64,000 bases of DNA from Rutidosis leptorrhynchoides. Lineage: Eukaryota > Streptophyta > Magnoliopsida > Asterales > Asteraceae. The stretch covers positions 36,540,001 to 36,604,000 of the forward strand of contig NC_092340.1 of assembly GCF_046630445.1 (NCBI RefSeq), in the 5' to 3' direction. The notes beneath the pieces were generated by a model. It saw only the letters and a list, made by a program, of their open reading frames with translations. It did no database searches and was not told where the DNA came from. This document shows, one piece after another, positions 24,919 to 35,857 of this stretch. A program made the translations under genes and the position numbers. The number at the start of each line of letters is the position of its first letter. Position 1 is the first letter of the stretch.

Positions 24919-27350
24919 GATATTGCGGTGCCTCCATTTAGGAATACATATCCAGTTTGATATTTAGCTTTATGTAGATCGGATAAATAATCTGCATCTG
25001 TATAACCAAACAAATCTTGTTTCGAGTTGTTAGAATAAAATAATTATAAATCAGTAGTTCCCCGAAGGTATCAAACTATTTGTTTGATCCCATTCCAATG
25101 TCTTTTGATAGGGGCTGAGCTGAACCTTGTCAACAAATTAAGGGGCTGAGCTGAACCTTGTCAACAAATTAACTGCAAAAGAAATGTCAGATCTTGTATA
25201 ATCTATAAGATACATAAGAACCTCAATTGCACTAAAATATAGAACTTCCGATCTGTTAAAATTTTCATGATCTTCGCAGGGATGAAATAGATCAGTGTCA
25301 ATATTGAGTGATCTAACAACAATGAGTTTGTCTTTAAAAAAAATGTTTTAAAATCTTTTCGGTATAAGTTGTTTGATGTACAAGTAAACCATTAGGCATA
25401 TGCTCAATTTGCAATCCAAGGTAATACTTGGTTTTTTCAAGATCTTTCATTTCAAAATAATTCTTTAGAAGTTGAATGATTTCATAGATCTCTTTATTTG
25501 TTCATATGATGTTAAGAACATTGACATAAACAACTACGATCTCATATCCGAACATTGTTTTTATAAAACATACGTGCAAAATAAGTTTATATTTATACCC
25601 TTTTTTTTATCAAGTAGTTATTTAATCGGTTATACCACATACGTCCCGTTTGTATAAACCCACTTAGAAATCTTTGTGATTTAATGGAATATATTCCCTT
25701 GGGTTTTACATTAGATGCTTATGATACCTTAACCCTTTAGGTATATTCATATATATCACTATTAAGTGATCCATACAGATAAGTAGTAACAACATTCATG
25801 AGATGCATTTAAATAACTACCAGGTTGATTAAGTATCTAATAAGTAATTGTATCCATTACAGGAGGATAATTTTTCCTCCTAATTCATTTCTGGTCTTTG
25901 TGGGAAATATTGAGTTACAAGTCTAGTTTTGCCTTGTAACTTCATTTGCACATTTCTTTTCGGATAAAAATTCATTTGTATCCCATACGTTTCACATCTT
26001 TAAAAGTGATAACGATTGATCCGAAAACTTTTCTTTTTTCGAGCGATTCTAATTCAGCTCTTATTGCTCCTTTCCATTGAGCTCAATCATGTCCATTTTG
26101 TATATTCAATGACATATTTTAGTTCCATATCATCATCTTTATTCATGATGTCATTGTAACATTATATGAAAATATCTCATAGAGATTTTAGTTTCATTTC
26201 GGTTCCATAATATTGCATAATTTATCGCAATTTTAGTATTTACATTTATCAATATCCTCTGCAGAAGGAATATTGATTTGTGGTTCTTCTTGAACACTTT
26301 CTCTTACCTCATTATCAGCTGATTTTCTTTTTCGAGGATTTTTATCTTCGGAACCAATTGATCTTCCACGTTTGATGCGTGACAAAGACTCAACAGTGAC
26401 ATTATTGCCAGCTTTTGGAATTTCAGTTCGAGCTGGAGCATTTATCGCTGGTATATATGATTTAGTCACTTTTTTATATCTGTAAATGCATAAAGTAATT
26501 AATTTGCAAGTTCTTGCATATGCATTATTTTTGAACTTTCGTTTCACATTCTTTTGTGCGAGTTCAATATACCTTAATTGATGTTCACATCATGAAGCAT
26601 CATTTTATTTTTTATTTTTATTTCTCCCCCTAATCTAGGGAACAATGTTTTATTAAAATGACAATCAGCAAAACGTGCTGTAAAAACATCACCCATCATG
26701 GGTTCAATATATCTTATGATTGAAGATGTTTTATATCCAAAATATATTATCATCTTTCTTTGAAGAACCATTTTATTGTGTTGTGGTGATACAATTGGAA
26801 CATACACTGCACAACCAATGTTTTAAGGTAGAAAATATTTGGCTCTTGGCCAAAATCAAGTATTAAGTGAAAATATTTACGACTTCCACATGGTATAATG
26901 CGAATTAATGTCGCAGCATGTAAATTTACATGTCCACATATAAATATTGAGAGATTTGTACTCATTATCAATTGTCTAGTTATTAGCTGTAAGCGTTTAT
27001 CTATTGATTCAGCTAAACCAATTTTGTGTATGCACATGAGCAACTGGATGTTCAACAACAATCCCTGTAGATATATAATGATCATTAAATGCTTGAGATG
27101 TTAACTCACCAGCATTATCAAGTCTCATCCTTTTTAATGGTGTAATCAGAATAATGTGTTCTCAATTTAATAATTTGTGCAAGAAACTTTGCAAATGCCA
27201 TATTACGGCTTGATAACATACAAATATGAGACCATCCGCTAGATGCGTCTATTAGAACCATGAAATATCAAAATGGTTCACATGATGGATGAATTGGTTC
27301 ATATATCTTACCTTGAATTCTTTCAAGAAACATTTGTGATTCTTTTTCAC
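24919..27350 (-). mobile_element. Element J remnants of reverse transcriptase and integrase
   Basis: Decayed minus-strand remnants. Recognisable pieces are the Lys/Arg-rich linker after integrase (KRGRSIGSEDKNPRKRK, about 26300-26390) and integrase core fragments (YFMVLIDASSGWSHICML near 27250, MAFAKFLAQIIKLR near 27180). The reverse transcriptase part is hard to recognise. Broken throughout. Confidence 0.7.
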
Positions 27351-27359
27351 AATATACTT

Positions 27360-27620
27360 TTCATTAATCACCATATGTGCTTTCCATTAATCACCATATG
27401 TGTTTTTTTTTTTTTTTTTTATAAATCACCATATGTGTTTTTTTTTTATCATATATCCTTTTCACCATATACGCTTTTAATCATATGCGCTGTGTTTTTC
27501 ACCATATGCGCTTTTAATCATATGCGATTTTCATCATATACGTTGTGCTTTTCATCATATTCGCTTTTTATCATATGCGCTTATCATATGCGATACGCTT
27601 TTTATCATATGCGCTTTTTT
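27360..27620. repeat. Degenerate (ATCATATGCGCTTTT)n minisatellite in element J
   Basis: A run of related 14-17-bp units around CATATG (tcaccatatgtg, atcatatgcgctttt, catcatatacg), interrupted by T runs. It begins where the element's integrase remnants end. Confidence 0.8.
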
Positions 27621-29310
27621 ATGTGAATAGTAAATTAATTAATTTCGTTTTACTATTCATATGAATTAATTTAGATTTACTATTTTGTTAATTGAGTAAT
27701 ATATATATACATCATATACTTGTGACTCCGAAGGCTCAAATGAATTTGACCATATAGTTATACGTTGTACCTTGCACATTAATTTTCAGTAGAAGCTTTA
27801 GATGCATATTATTTTCAGTAGAAGCTTTAGATGCACTTTTTTTTTTTTAATCACCAAATACCACAAACACTTTGTTTGCGTTTGTTCATAGTCATCAATG
27901 AAAACCATTTTCTTTAATTTTATTTTATACAATAAAATTAACGCATCATTATTCTTTTCAAAAACAATAATCTATTCTTATTGTTCACTTGTGCCATGTT
28001 TAACAACAAAAGTCAACAACCTCTGTCTTGTTTGTTGTGGCAACCAAAAACAACCTTTGCTTTTGTTACCGAGAATCCAAGACCAAAAAAACAATTAATT
28101 TTTAATTAATCTTTTATCAAAACCATAAATGATTTTATTGATCTACGTTGATATGGCCATAAAGAATTGACGGCTGACCTACTTTTGTAAGTGTATTTCG
28201 ACTATCATCCCGAAAACGCACAACGACCCTTTTTTTTTTATGAACTATTTGTTTCATATCTAGCTTAGGCAATTATTGTGAACATTTGGTCCCTATAAGA
28301 GCATTTATTTTTTAGACTTTTAGTTGATTTGTACTTGTCACAATTAGGGATAGCACCCGCAGGTCGTGGATGCGGATCCATTGGATCCATCACCCGTACC
28401 CGCGGATTTTTTTTAAGAGACATCCAATTGAACCCTTGTTCGTTGAAACAATTTGACTATATTTTTACTCCCCATTATTAAACGGACCATTTTGATGCAC
28501 ACTCTTAAAAAAAATAATTTGTTTTTTAAGTTTTATTATTCAACCTTCTTTTTTTCAACGGTCACGTTTTTAACAAAACATTTGACAAGTTTGGAAAAAA
28601 GTTTTTTATTGATTATCATCAAAAGTTTTCTATTGTCACTCTACTGGATGGAATTATGGCATACAACCAAAATTGCAACCCAACACTACATAAGAACAAT
28701 AAGGTTGTTTTTAATTAACATATGTATATGTGTTAAACTCGGAATAATAATAACTTATTTTAGAAAATTAACATAAGACATGTTGAAACATTTTTGTCAC
28801 ATTTAGCTCATCAAGTCTAATACTTATTATTGATAGATTTTATCACGTCTAGGAGATGTTTACTTTTTTCTTGTATTAAGTCCTACTTTCATTTACATTT
28901 GTTTGGAAAAAAGTTTTTTTTTTTACTTTGCTTTCCCCCTTTCTGTAAAACTCATTTAAACACTTTCTTTGTTTTTTTTTTAAAAAAAACTTCCTTTTTT
29001 TTTACGTTACCCGTAAATTATAAATATATAAAAAAAACTTTTTGTTTAAATTTTTTTTCTAGTTTTTAAAAGGCCACTTGACCAATTTTTTAATTCTTTC
29101 ACAACACCTGATATCGTGATCGTGACCATTCACCAAAGCAAGAGATATTCTTGATAAACTAAACACGGACTCGTGTTTGAAATTGTCGGCCACAAAAAAA
29201 TTCATTTGATAAAAGTATATATTTTTTTTTAGTTATAGAAGGAGACCACTTCATTTTCAATACTTCATTTTTGACAAAAAACTATTCCATTTTACCATCC
29301 CCTTTTTTTT
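27621..29310. other. Non-coding filler in element J
   Basis: AT-rich with no recognisable gag. There is a duplicated ttttcagtagaagctttagatgc unit near 27783-27835 and a hAT-like fragment (attagggatagcacccgc, about 28345). No gene seen. Confidence 0.55.
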
Positions 29311-29521
29311 CTTACTTTAACTTTTAAGATATACTTTTAATAAAAATACAAACTACTTTTTCTTATTTTAACTTTTAAGATTTACTTTTAATAAAAATAC
29401 AAACTACTTTTTGTATTTTAACTTTTAAGATTTACTTTTAATAAAAGTACAAACTACTTTTTCTTATTTTAACTTTTAAGATTTACTTTTAATAAAAATA
29501 CAAACTATTTTTTTATTTTAA
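29311..29521. repeat. About 57-bp tandem repeat, four copies
   Basis: Units containing ttttaacttttaagattta and taaaaatacaaactac, within the leader side of element J. Confidence 0.88.
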
Positions 29522-29662
29522 CTTTTAAAATTATAAATTTAAGAATAAACATTAGTATGCATGAAATAAATAATGATTAATTGCATAAGTAATCATAAAT
29601 GTTAGATAACATATAAAGACCCCGTCGTATTCGTATTAATCGGAATTAATCTCGACCCATGG

Positions 29663-29728
29663 TACCGTGTTGTCAAATGACGTGTTGCGTACATAAAATA
29701 CCGTGTTGTCAAATGACGTGTTGCGTAC
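29663..29728. repeat. 36-bp tandem duplication
   Basis: Two copies of a unit beginning taccgtgttgtcaaatgacg at 29663 and 29699. Confidence 0.9.
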
Positions 29729-29746
29729 AATCATGAGGTCTTATTA

Positions 29747-30035
29747 ACATAAATATAAATGTTAGTGAAGTTAATAAGAGTTAGATTACAGAAAATATAA
29801 TTCAGGTGGTATAACCGACCATATATAACTTAAATAACATAAATATAAATGTTAGTGAAGTTAGTAAAAGTTAGATTACAGAAATATAATTCAGGTGGTA
29901 TAACCGACCATATATAACTTAAATAACATAAATATAAATGTTAGTGAAGTTAGTAAAAGTTAGGTTACAGAAATATAATTCAGGTGGTATAACCGACCAT
30001 ATATAACTTAAATAACATAAATATAAATGTTAGTA
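29747..30035. repeat. 89-bp tandem repeat in the leader of element J, about 3.2 copies
   Basis: Copies start at 29747, 29837, 29926 and 30015 with acataaatataaatgttag. It lies just inside the 5' LTR on the minus strand. Confidence 0.92.
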
Positions 30036-30151
30036 GTCCAAAATTTGATATATTCGAGTCTGAAAATTATTAATAATTTCATACCTTGATTAGTGATTCG
30101 TGATCGTTTGAGATATCTTTTAATTACACTAAGCTTTTCGTGCTGATAACG

Positions 30152-30462
30152 TGTTATAATTCAGTAGGCTTATAACTACCTTTAGTGGTTCTTGACTGTA
30201 GAAGGTATATAGAGATAGAGATACTGTAAAACGGAGAAAACAAAGGTTGAACAAAAGGTATGAGTAATTGGTTTTTTATTTATAGAAAAATGTACAATGA
30301 GAGTTTGGTGGCATTTGGAATCTAGAGAGAGAGAGTGTTTTTGTTAACCAAAAAATACATGCATTAAACTCTAACTCAACACATCTATTTATACTCAAAA
30401 AATATACTATGCAATATCTATAATAATAATAAAATTATCATCCAATTATTACTTTTATAACA
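30152..30462 (-). repeat. Element J 5' LTR
   Basis: 311 bp, identical to the 3' LTR apart from one GA unit. The sequence just inside (minus strand CGTTATCAGCACGA) is not the usual TGGTATCAGAGC, so the primer tRNA is uncertain. Confidence 0.95.
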
Positions 30463-30467
30463 AATTA

Positions 30468-30520
30468 GTATTAGAAGAAAAAAATTAGGACTCCATTGAA
30501 TTCTCATTCTGGAATCGCCA
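30468..30520. mobile_element. Right end of a hAT-like MITE split by copia J
   Basis: Ends ggaatcgccactg like the MITE at 49831-50142. Its other part is at about 23980-24051, across element J; the far left end is lost. Confidence 0.6.
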
Positions 30521-30752
30521 CTGATCATATATGAGTTTTAACAAATTTGTGTATACATATTTTGCTTGTACATTCTAATAACTACTATTTTCATGAAAAA
30601 AAACTACCTTTTAACTTATAAATATACAACTATTTTTGCACTGAAAAACTTCTTAATGACAACTCTAAGAGTTGTCATTAGCATTTTCCTTTTATTTTTT
30701 ATGATAAAAAAAGCTCTTATTTTCCTTTTCTATAACTAAAAAGTTGAAAACT

Positions 30753-30947
30753 TATTTTCCCGTATGTAAATAATCGGGATCCGGGTTGAAGGAGCCTTGT
30801 ATATTCTAATTATAAGTAGTGTTGTATCATTGTAAATATAGGTTCTTGTGTAAATTCGAGTCATAGTGTCGCGTGAGCAATGCCTATGCTCACCACTTTG
30901 TAATTTTTAGTTTATTAATAAATAAAAGTTGCTTTTAAAAAAAAATT
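30753..30947 (+). mobile_element. 5'-truncated LINE-like insertion with poly(A)
   Basis: A 195-bp insert ending in an A-rich tail (aaagttgcttttaaaaaaaa), flanked by the 12-bp direct repeat AAGTTGAAAACT (30741-30752 and 30948-30959). Variable-length duplications and an A tail are signatures of target-primed retrotransposition. Near the end tttattaataaataaaag resembles plant L1 3' ends. A SINE or processed transcript remains possible. Confidence 0.7.
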
Positions 30948-30959
30948 AAGTTGAAAACT

Positions 30960-32400
30960 GATTCTTATGCTCTCTAAATTTTCTACTTCTATCTTTTTCT
31001 TAATGAAATACTTCGTCACTCACAGTTGAAAATAGTTTTTATTCTAGAGAAGTAGAACACTCCTCTTCTCGAGAAAAATAGAAAAAGCCGAACAAAAAAA
31101 GGTTACGTAACTAAATGAAATTGATTAATTAGACAAATTAAAATGAATTTTTTAACGACAACTTTAGAGATAGGGTGCATAAAAATTTTGTACAATTTTA
31201 TAAACGTCACTTTATATTAAATAAATAATCAACGTGTAAGAATTTTATATATCTTAACGACAATCCAACTCCAAACCACTAAAGTAACAACAATGAACTA
31301 TGAGAATTGATCGGGTATTTTAGTTTTCCTAAGGGGATGAGTTGCCACATAATAACGCGAATCAAATTAGTCAATAGAGAGTTAACTAGCGCTGACTTAA
31401 TTGATGTCTAATAAATTATTGATTTGAAATAATTGTATGAAAAAATTAATAATGGTGATGATCCCCTTGAAGAGCCTCCACCCTCTCCTAGTCTCCTTTT
31501 CATTACAATAAATTTTTTGTTTATTTATTTGTAAAAAGTACTTAAAAGTCCTTTTAAATCCTTTGCTGAGTCATAAATGACTCGACATAAAATTATGTAC
31601 AACTTGCATAACAAGATTGTACGTTAACATGGTGGAACCCTATAAGCTTGTTCAAAGATAATTGTTGTGGAGACTAATGTGAACACAATAAGATGACATG
31701 TCTCAAGAAAGTTATTTAAAAATATATAATTCTGACTCTGATACTGCTAACAACTTATTACTACAGAAGATTAATTACAAAACATATTCAAATTAGGAAG
31801 CATCTAATGATTTGAAGGATATATAAACAATGAAGGATGTGGTGCAAGTAGTAGTTAAGGACTGACTTAACTTTTCCAACTGAGCCCATTTGATTTTGGA
31901 CTTTTGGGTGCTTGGAATTGAACTACTAGAAGTGTCAAACAGCAAAAAAGACAACCCCCTTTTTTTGAACTTTCATTTTCTTAAGTCACACCAAGACATT
32001 ATCGTATCTGCACAAATGTGTAATGGTCAAAGTTCATGGTGGGAAATCAAGCATGCATGTGTTTGGATGAACTTTTTTATATCAAAGTAACAGATTCAGA
32101 GTGGAAACCTTGGACTGCATATGTTCCAAAGCCACCTTACTAGCCTAATTTCTATCTTCTTTTTCCTGTTCAAATAACGGCCTCATCAAGACTAATGTAT
32201 GGTTGATGAATTTTCAGATTCATATAACTATAGTCCATCATAAACCAGAAATTTATCAATTTCATATAACTAGTGGCCAATCTAGAAATTTATGACGTTG
32301 GGGGAGATTTTTTTTTACAACGATGACTATAGTCTATGATAAACCAGAAGACGGTGGCCAAAAATCATATAATTAACCAAGAGAAAACAAGCGTACCGTA
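30960..32400. other. Intergenic, no gene recognised
   Basis: AT-rich single-copy-looking DNA. Reading frames are short and match no family known to me. It could hold regulatory sequence, but nothing specific is visible. Confidence 0.5.
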
Positions 32401-32414
32401 ATTCATAGGATTAT

Positions 32415-33067
32415 TGGGTAGAGGCGGAGCAAGAATTTAAAGTTAAGGGGGTTGACAATTTAATAACACTAATTTATTGTATGTTATAATCAAATTAGAT
32501 AGTCATTACTTTGGGCGATAGTGAAACAACGAAAGTACTTAAGTACATAAGATCTTAATAATAATTTTTTTTTTTAAAAATAATGGCATTAAGATAAACA
32601 CAAATAAATTGGGTGATACATACATAAACTAAACTACACTACACTAAAAGAAACATTAAATTAAGGGGTTATAGTGGTGGTCTTACACTTAACTCTTTAA
32701 CACTTCTGACCTTGTCCCTATCAATTTATGTAATTATAACTTATAAGGACTAAATAGAAATTAAAATATAAGTATTGGACCATAGACTAATACATATATA
32801 ATTACAATTGTTATATTTATTGTATAATATTAAAGTTGGGCTGATAAAATTAGGCTATTAAACCTGGGCTGCTAAAATAAGGCTAAAAAATTTTGGGCTG
32901 CTACAATCAGGCTGTTTATAAGTGATGGGCTCATTTACAGTAGACTGAAAATTACAATTCTATTGGGCTAAGGGCATAATTAAACATGTGAAATATTGGG
33001 CTTGAAATTTGTCTGGCCCATAGGGGCCATCTGACCCCCTCTGCATTACACTAGCACCGCCCCTGCA
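32415..33067. mobile_element. Degenerate hAT-like non-autonomous element
   Basis: Left end gaggcggagcaagaattt and right end gctagcaccgcccctg-like sequence (agcaccgcccctgcat) are imperfectly inverted and enclose an AT-rich interior with aagggggtt and tgaccccctctg. No clear 8-bp duplication was found. Confidence 0.45.
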
Positions 33068-33396
33068 TATAACAATTATTTTGGCATATCTATAAAGAAG
33101 ACTGCAAATCTCACCTGAACACTAATTTAGACTCAAATTAAAACATGAAAGAATTAAAGTGAAATGAGGATAGTTCAATTTTCATTTTATTTAATCTCAC
33201 TTATTTATGACTTGTTCTCATGATAAAACATACAAACTAAAACCTTACAAAAAGTTATCAGTTTTGCCCCTTTCCAGCTTTTCAGTTAACCAAGTCTTGA
33301 AAGAAAATAAATAGTAGTCATGTTGCATGCGCAATCGTATTATTTGTCTCAACGCACTAGGATGTATACTAACGTAACTAGACACATGGTTAGAGT

Positions 33397-33638
33397 CATT
33401 GGCGAATCTACATGTAAGGGTGTGGGGTCCTATGACCCCACTACTTTTAAAATTTTTTATACCATGCACTCTTTAAATTATATAGGACACCACTAAATTT
33501 AAATATAGGACTCCATATATTTTTAAAATTTGTAATTTTTTAAAGGTAAACAACCATTAAAGTATCCTCTCAAATGTAGTTAGCTTTGAAAAAAAAAATT
33601 TAGGACTCCATTTAGTTTTCATCCTGGATTCGCCACTG
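33397..33638. mobile_element. hAT-like MITE (242 bp)
   Basis: Inverted ends cattggcgaatcta and gattcgccactg, flanked by the 8-bp duplication GTTAGAGT (33389-33396 and 33639-33646). The right duplication overlaps the start of the Tourist-like MITE next to it. No coding capacity. Confidence 0.85.
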
Positions 33639-33642
33639 GTTA

Positions 33643-33987
33643 GAGTGCTCCCAATGGTGACACTCCTTCCTTCCCAGGACTAGCTGTCACATCAACGCCA
33701 CATCAGCACTTCTTTCTCAGGACTTAACCCAGGACTAAACACTACCAACAGTGACATACCTCCTCAATATTTTTAATTTAAACTTTACAGTTTTATTTTC
33801 ATTATTTCACAATTACTCCCTCACAAACTTTACAAAACCTCCGTCCACATAAATGTCAAGAAAGCAAGCGCAGGGGAACGAAGAGGAGGGTGGCTAGCTG
33901 GGCGGCCGCCTGGGCGCACCGCTGCCAGCGGCGCCCTCCTGGACGAATGGGTGGGCGAGCCTCAAGACAGAGGTGTTGGGAGGAGCC
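33643..33987. mobile_element. Tourist-like (PIF/Harbinger) MITE
   Basis: Inverted ends gagtgctcccaatgg and gttgggaggagcc with the 3-bp duplication TTA (33640-33642, 33988-33990). GC-rich right half with gggcggccgcc. The ends match in about 9 of 13 positions. Confidence 0.6.
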
Positions 33988-34517
33988 TTAGTAAAAAGTT
34001 GACCATCAATCGAATTTTCATATAAAACTTATATAGCCACAGTTCTCTTAAACCCCCTTATAAAAACAGAAGGTAACAGCTTATATAGCCACCCTATTTA
34101 TCGTAATTATTCTAGTTTCGAAAACTAGGTGGACAACAAGGTAGCAGTTCCTGTACATTTCGCTAACTAACAACAGATTGTGTAACGGCATAACTATGAT
34201 GCAACAAAACACACTATCGGAAAGCTGAGTCACACAGGGAAAACAATATATAAGCAGGTTAAGAAGCTTCAGATTAAACACTTGATATAAGTCGTCCTAT
34301 TTTCTAATTCTGACATAACAATCAGAACTGTTTATTACTAGAGTACAATGATTCAATCATTAATAAGTCAAACTACAAATTTATTGAATTGGAACCCTAG
34401 CAGCGTATTATGATTACAGCATTAAAGGTCATCCAAATACAGTAATAAATAGAACAAACAAAATAAAGCAATATGCCAAAAAGTATTTGAATCAATCTCA
34501 CAGGTAATCGACAAAAG

Positions 34518-34855
34518 CTACATATCTTCAGTTGAAGCATCGTGATCATCAGTTTTTTGATCATCTAGGGTTCCAAATTTTTGCTTGAATGTATCTTGTC
34601 TTTGTAACCACATCATATGCCCCTACATATACAAATACATATACATATACATATATATCCATAATTACACTTATACTCAATTTCAAAAACAAAAATAAAA
34701 AAATTGATTGTTGACGTTTCTAACGATTGAAAAGTGTTTATTGAAATCGTTACCTGTAAAGCAGCTGCCCAAGCCACTAAAAATGAAGCAATCCAAAATT
34801 TCTTGTCGTTCAATAGTTTCTTCACATCAAAATCACGTGTTTTCATTTTCCCCAT
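34518..34855 (-). CDS. 68-residue single-pass membrane protein, two exons
   Basis: A small conserved plant protein of unknown function. Exon 1 (34754-34855) encodes MGKMKTRDFDVKKLLNDKKF and then a hydrophobic helix WIASFLVAWAAALQ (residues about 21-34). A 131-bp intron (34623-34753) has GT and AG ends. Exon 2 (34518-34622) encodes GHMMWLQRQDTFKQKFG and an acidic tail ending STEDM, then TAG. Splicing joins CAG to GGG in frame. The layout is a basic N-terminus, one membrane helix, then a basic and acidic tail, as expected of a small organelle or endomembrane protein; the compartment is not clear. I recall similar plant sequences around AWAAALQGHMMW but no gene name. Upstream (34861-34890) are AAACCCTA telo-box motifs, common in promoters of housekeeping genes. 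Confidence 0.8.
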
Positions 34856-34960
34856 TTTATGTAAACCCTAAACTCTAAACCCTAAACTCTAATTTTCATT
34901 CCAGCAAATTTCCTGAATTTTGTGTTCGGCATAAGTTACACGTTAACCCTAAAGTTTTTG
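34856..34960 (-). promoter_or_regulatory. Upstream region of the 68-residue gene with telo-boxes
   Basis: Three TAGGGTTT-type motifs on the minus strand (aaaccctaaac on the plus strand) lie just before the start codon, probably in the 5' UTR or core promoter. Confidence 0.45.
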
Positions 34961-35107
34961 ATATTTTCAGTTCAGACCTCAAAACTTTTCTTTTTTCTTT
35001 TTATTCCCGCAATACTTGTCTTCGACAATAATTTCATCACCCAAAAAAAAGAGAAACATATCAACAACCATTTAACTATAATAATAAATAAACCATATAA
35101 TATAATT

Positions 35108-35847
35108 GTGGTAGGATCAAGGGGAAGTAACCAATCGGGGAGGAAACGGGAGGAAGCAATTTTTTTTTCTTCATTTTTTGAAAAAACTTTGTTTACGAAC
35201 GTTATAGATTGGATGAAAATATGAACATTTAATAAAGACACTTTGTGATAAAGGTTTTTATTTTGACGGGAAAACGCTCGAAGAAGTAATATATAACAAT
35301 TATCGTGTTTTTCGAGCGTATGTTGAGGTTTTAGATATTAGGGTTTTTATATTAGGGTTTATAGGGTTTAGATATTAGGGTTTAGAAATTTAGGATTTAG
35401 GGTTTAGATTTAGGATTTAGATTGAGTTTATAACACGAACGGTTTAGAGTTTAGGGTTTAGGGTTTAGATTTAGGATTTAGATTGAGTTTTTAATACGAA
35501 CGGTTTAGAGTTTAGGGTTTAGGGTTTGGGGTTTTGGGTTTAGGGACTAAACCCAAAACACTAAACCCTAAACCCTAAACTCTAAACCCTAAACTCTAAA
35601 TCGGTTAAATTTTACTTCACAAAACATGAAGAAAAAAAAACGTTAACATTCTTCACAATCAATATTATCTTGAATGTTATTTTTGTCGATCGTTTTTTCG
35701 CCTAAATAATAACATTCATCACGAAGTGTCTTTTCTAAATGTTCATATTTTCGTGTGATCTTGATGCATGAAAAAAAAAATTCCAAAAAAATCGAGAAAA
35801 AAAAATTTGTTTCCCTCTATTGATTACTTCCCCATTGACCTTGGCCC
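35108..35847 (+). mobile_element. Mutator-like MITE with telomere-like repeats, copy 3 (740 bp, complete)
   Basis: The element is flanked by the 10-bp duplication TAATATAATT (35098-35107 and 35848-35857), in the 8-10 bp range of Mutator-like elements. Terminal repeats (gtggtaggatcaaggggaag and its imperfect complement at 35820-35847) are about 30 bp. The interior has many TTTAGGG-like units (35335-35548) followed by CCCTAAA units (35550-35605), a long hairpin. It lies about 250 bp upstream of the 68-residue gene. No coding capacity. Confidence 0.85.
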
Positions 35848-35857
35848 TAATATAATT

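Larger units (their letters stand above)
24052..30462 (-). mobile_element. Element J: young but internally decayed Ty1/copia element
   Basis: LTRs at 24052-24364 and 30152-30462 are identical except for the length of one GA repeat. The 5-bp target duplication AATTA flanks both ends (24047-24051 and 30463-30467). A minus-strand polypurine tract (AAGGGGGAG) abuts the 3' LTR. Minus-strand coding remnants run from the integrase end (about 27350) to RNase H (24517). The part where gag should be (about 27350-30150) is AT-rich, repeat-filled and non-coding. Many breaks against nearly identical LTRs suggest a non-autonomous element moved by proteins made elsewhere. Confidence 0.9.

Noticed and set aside
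34922-35241. Frames of 89-100 residues around the third MITE
   Set aside because: They span the boundary of MITE copy 3 and its flank and are not conserved in the other copies apart from the shared MITE part.
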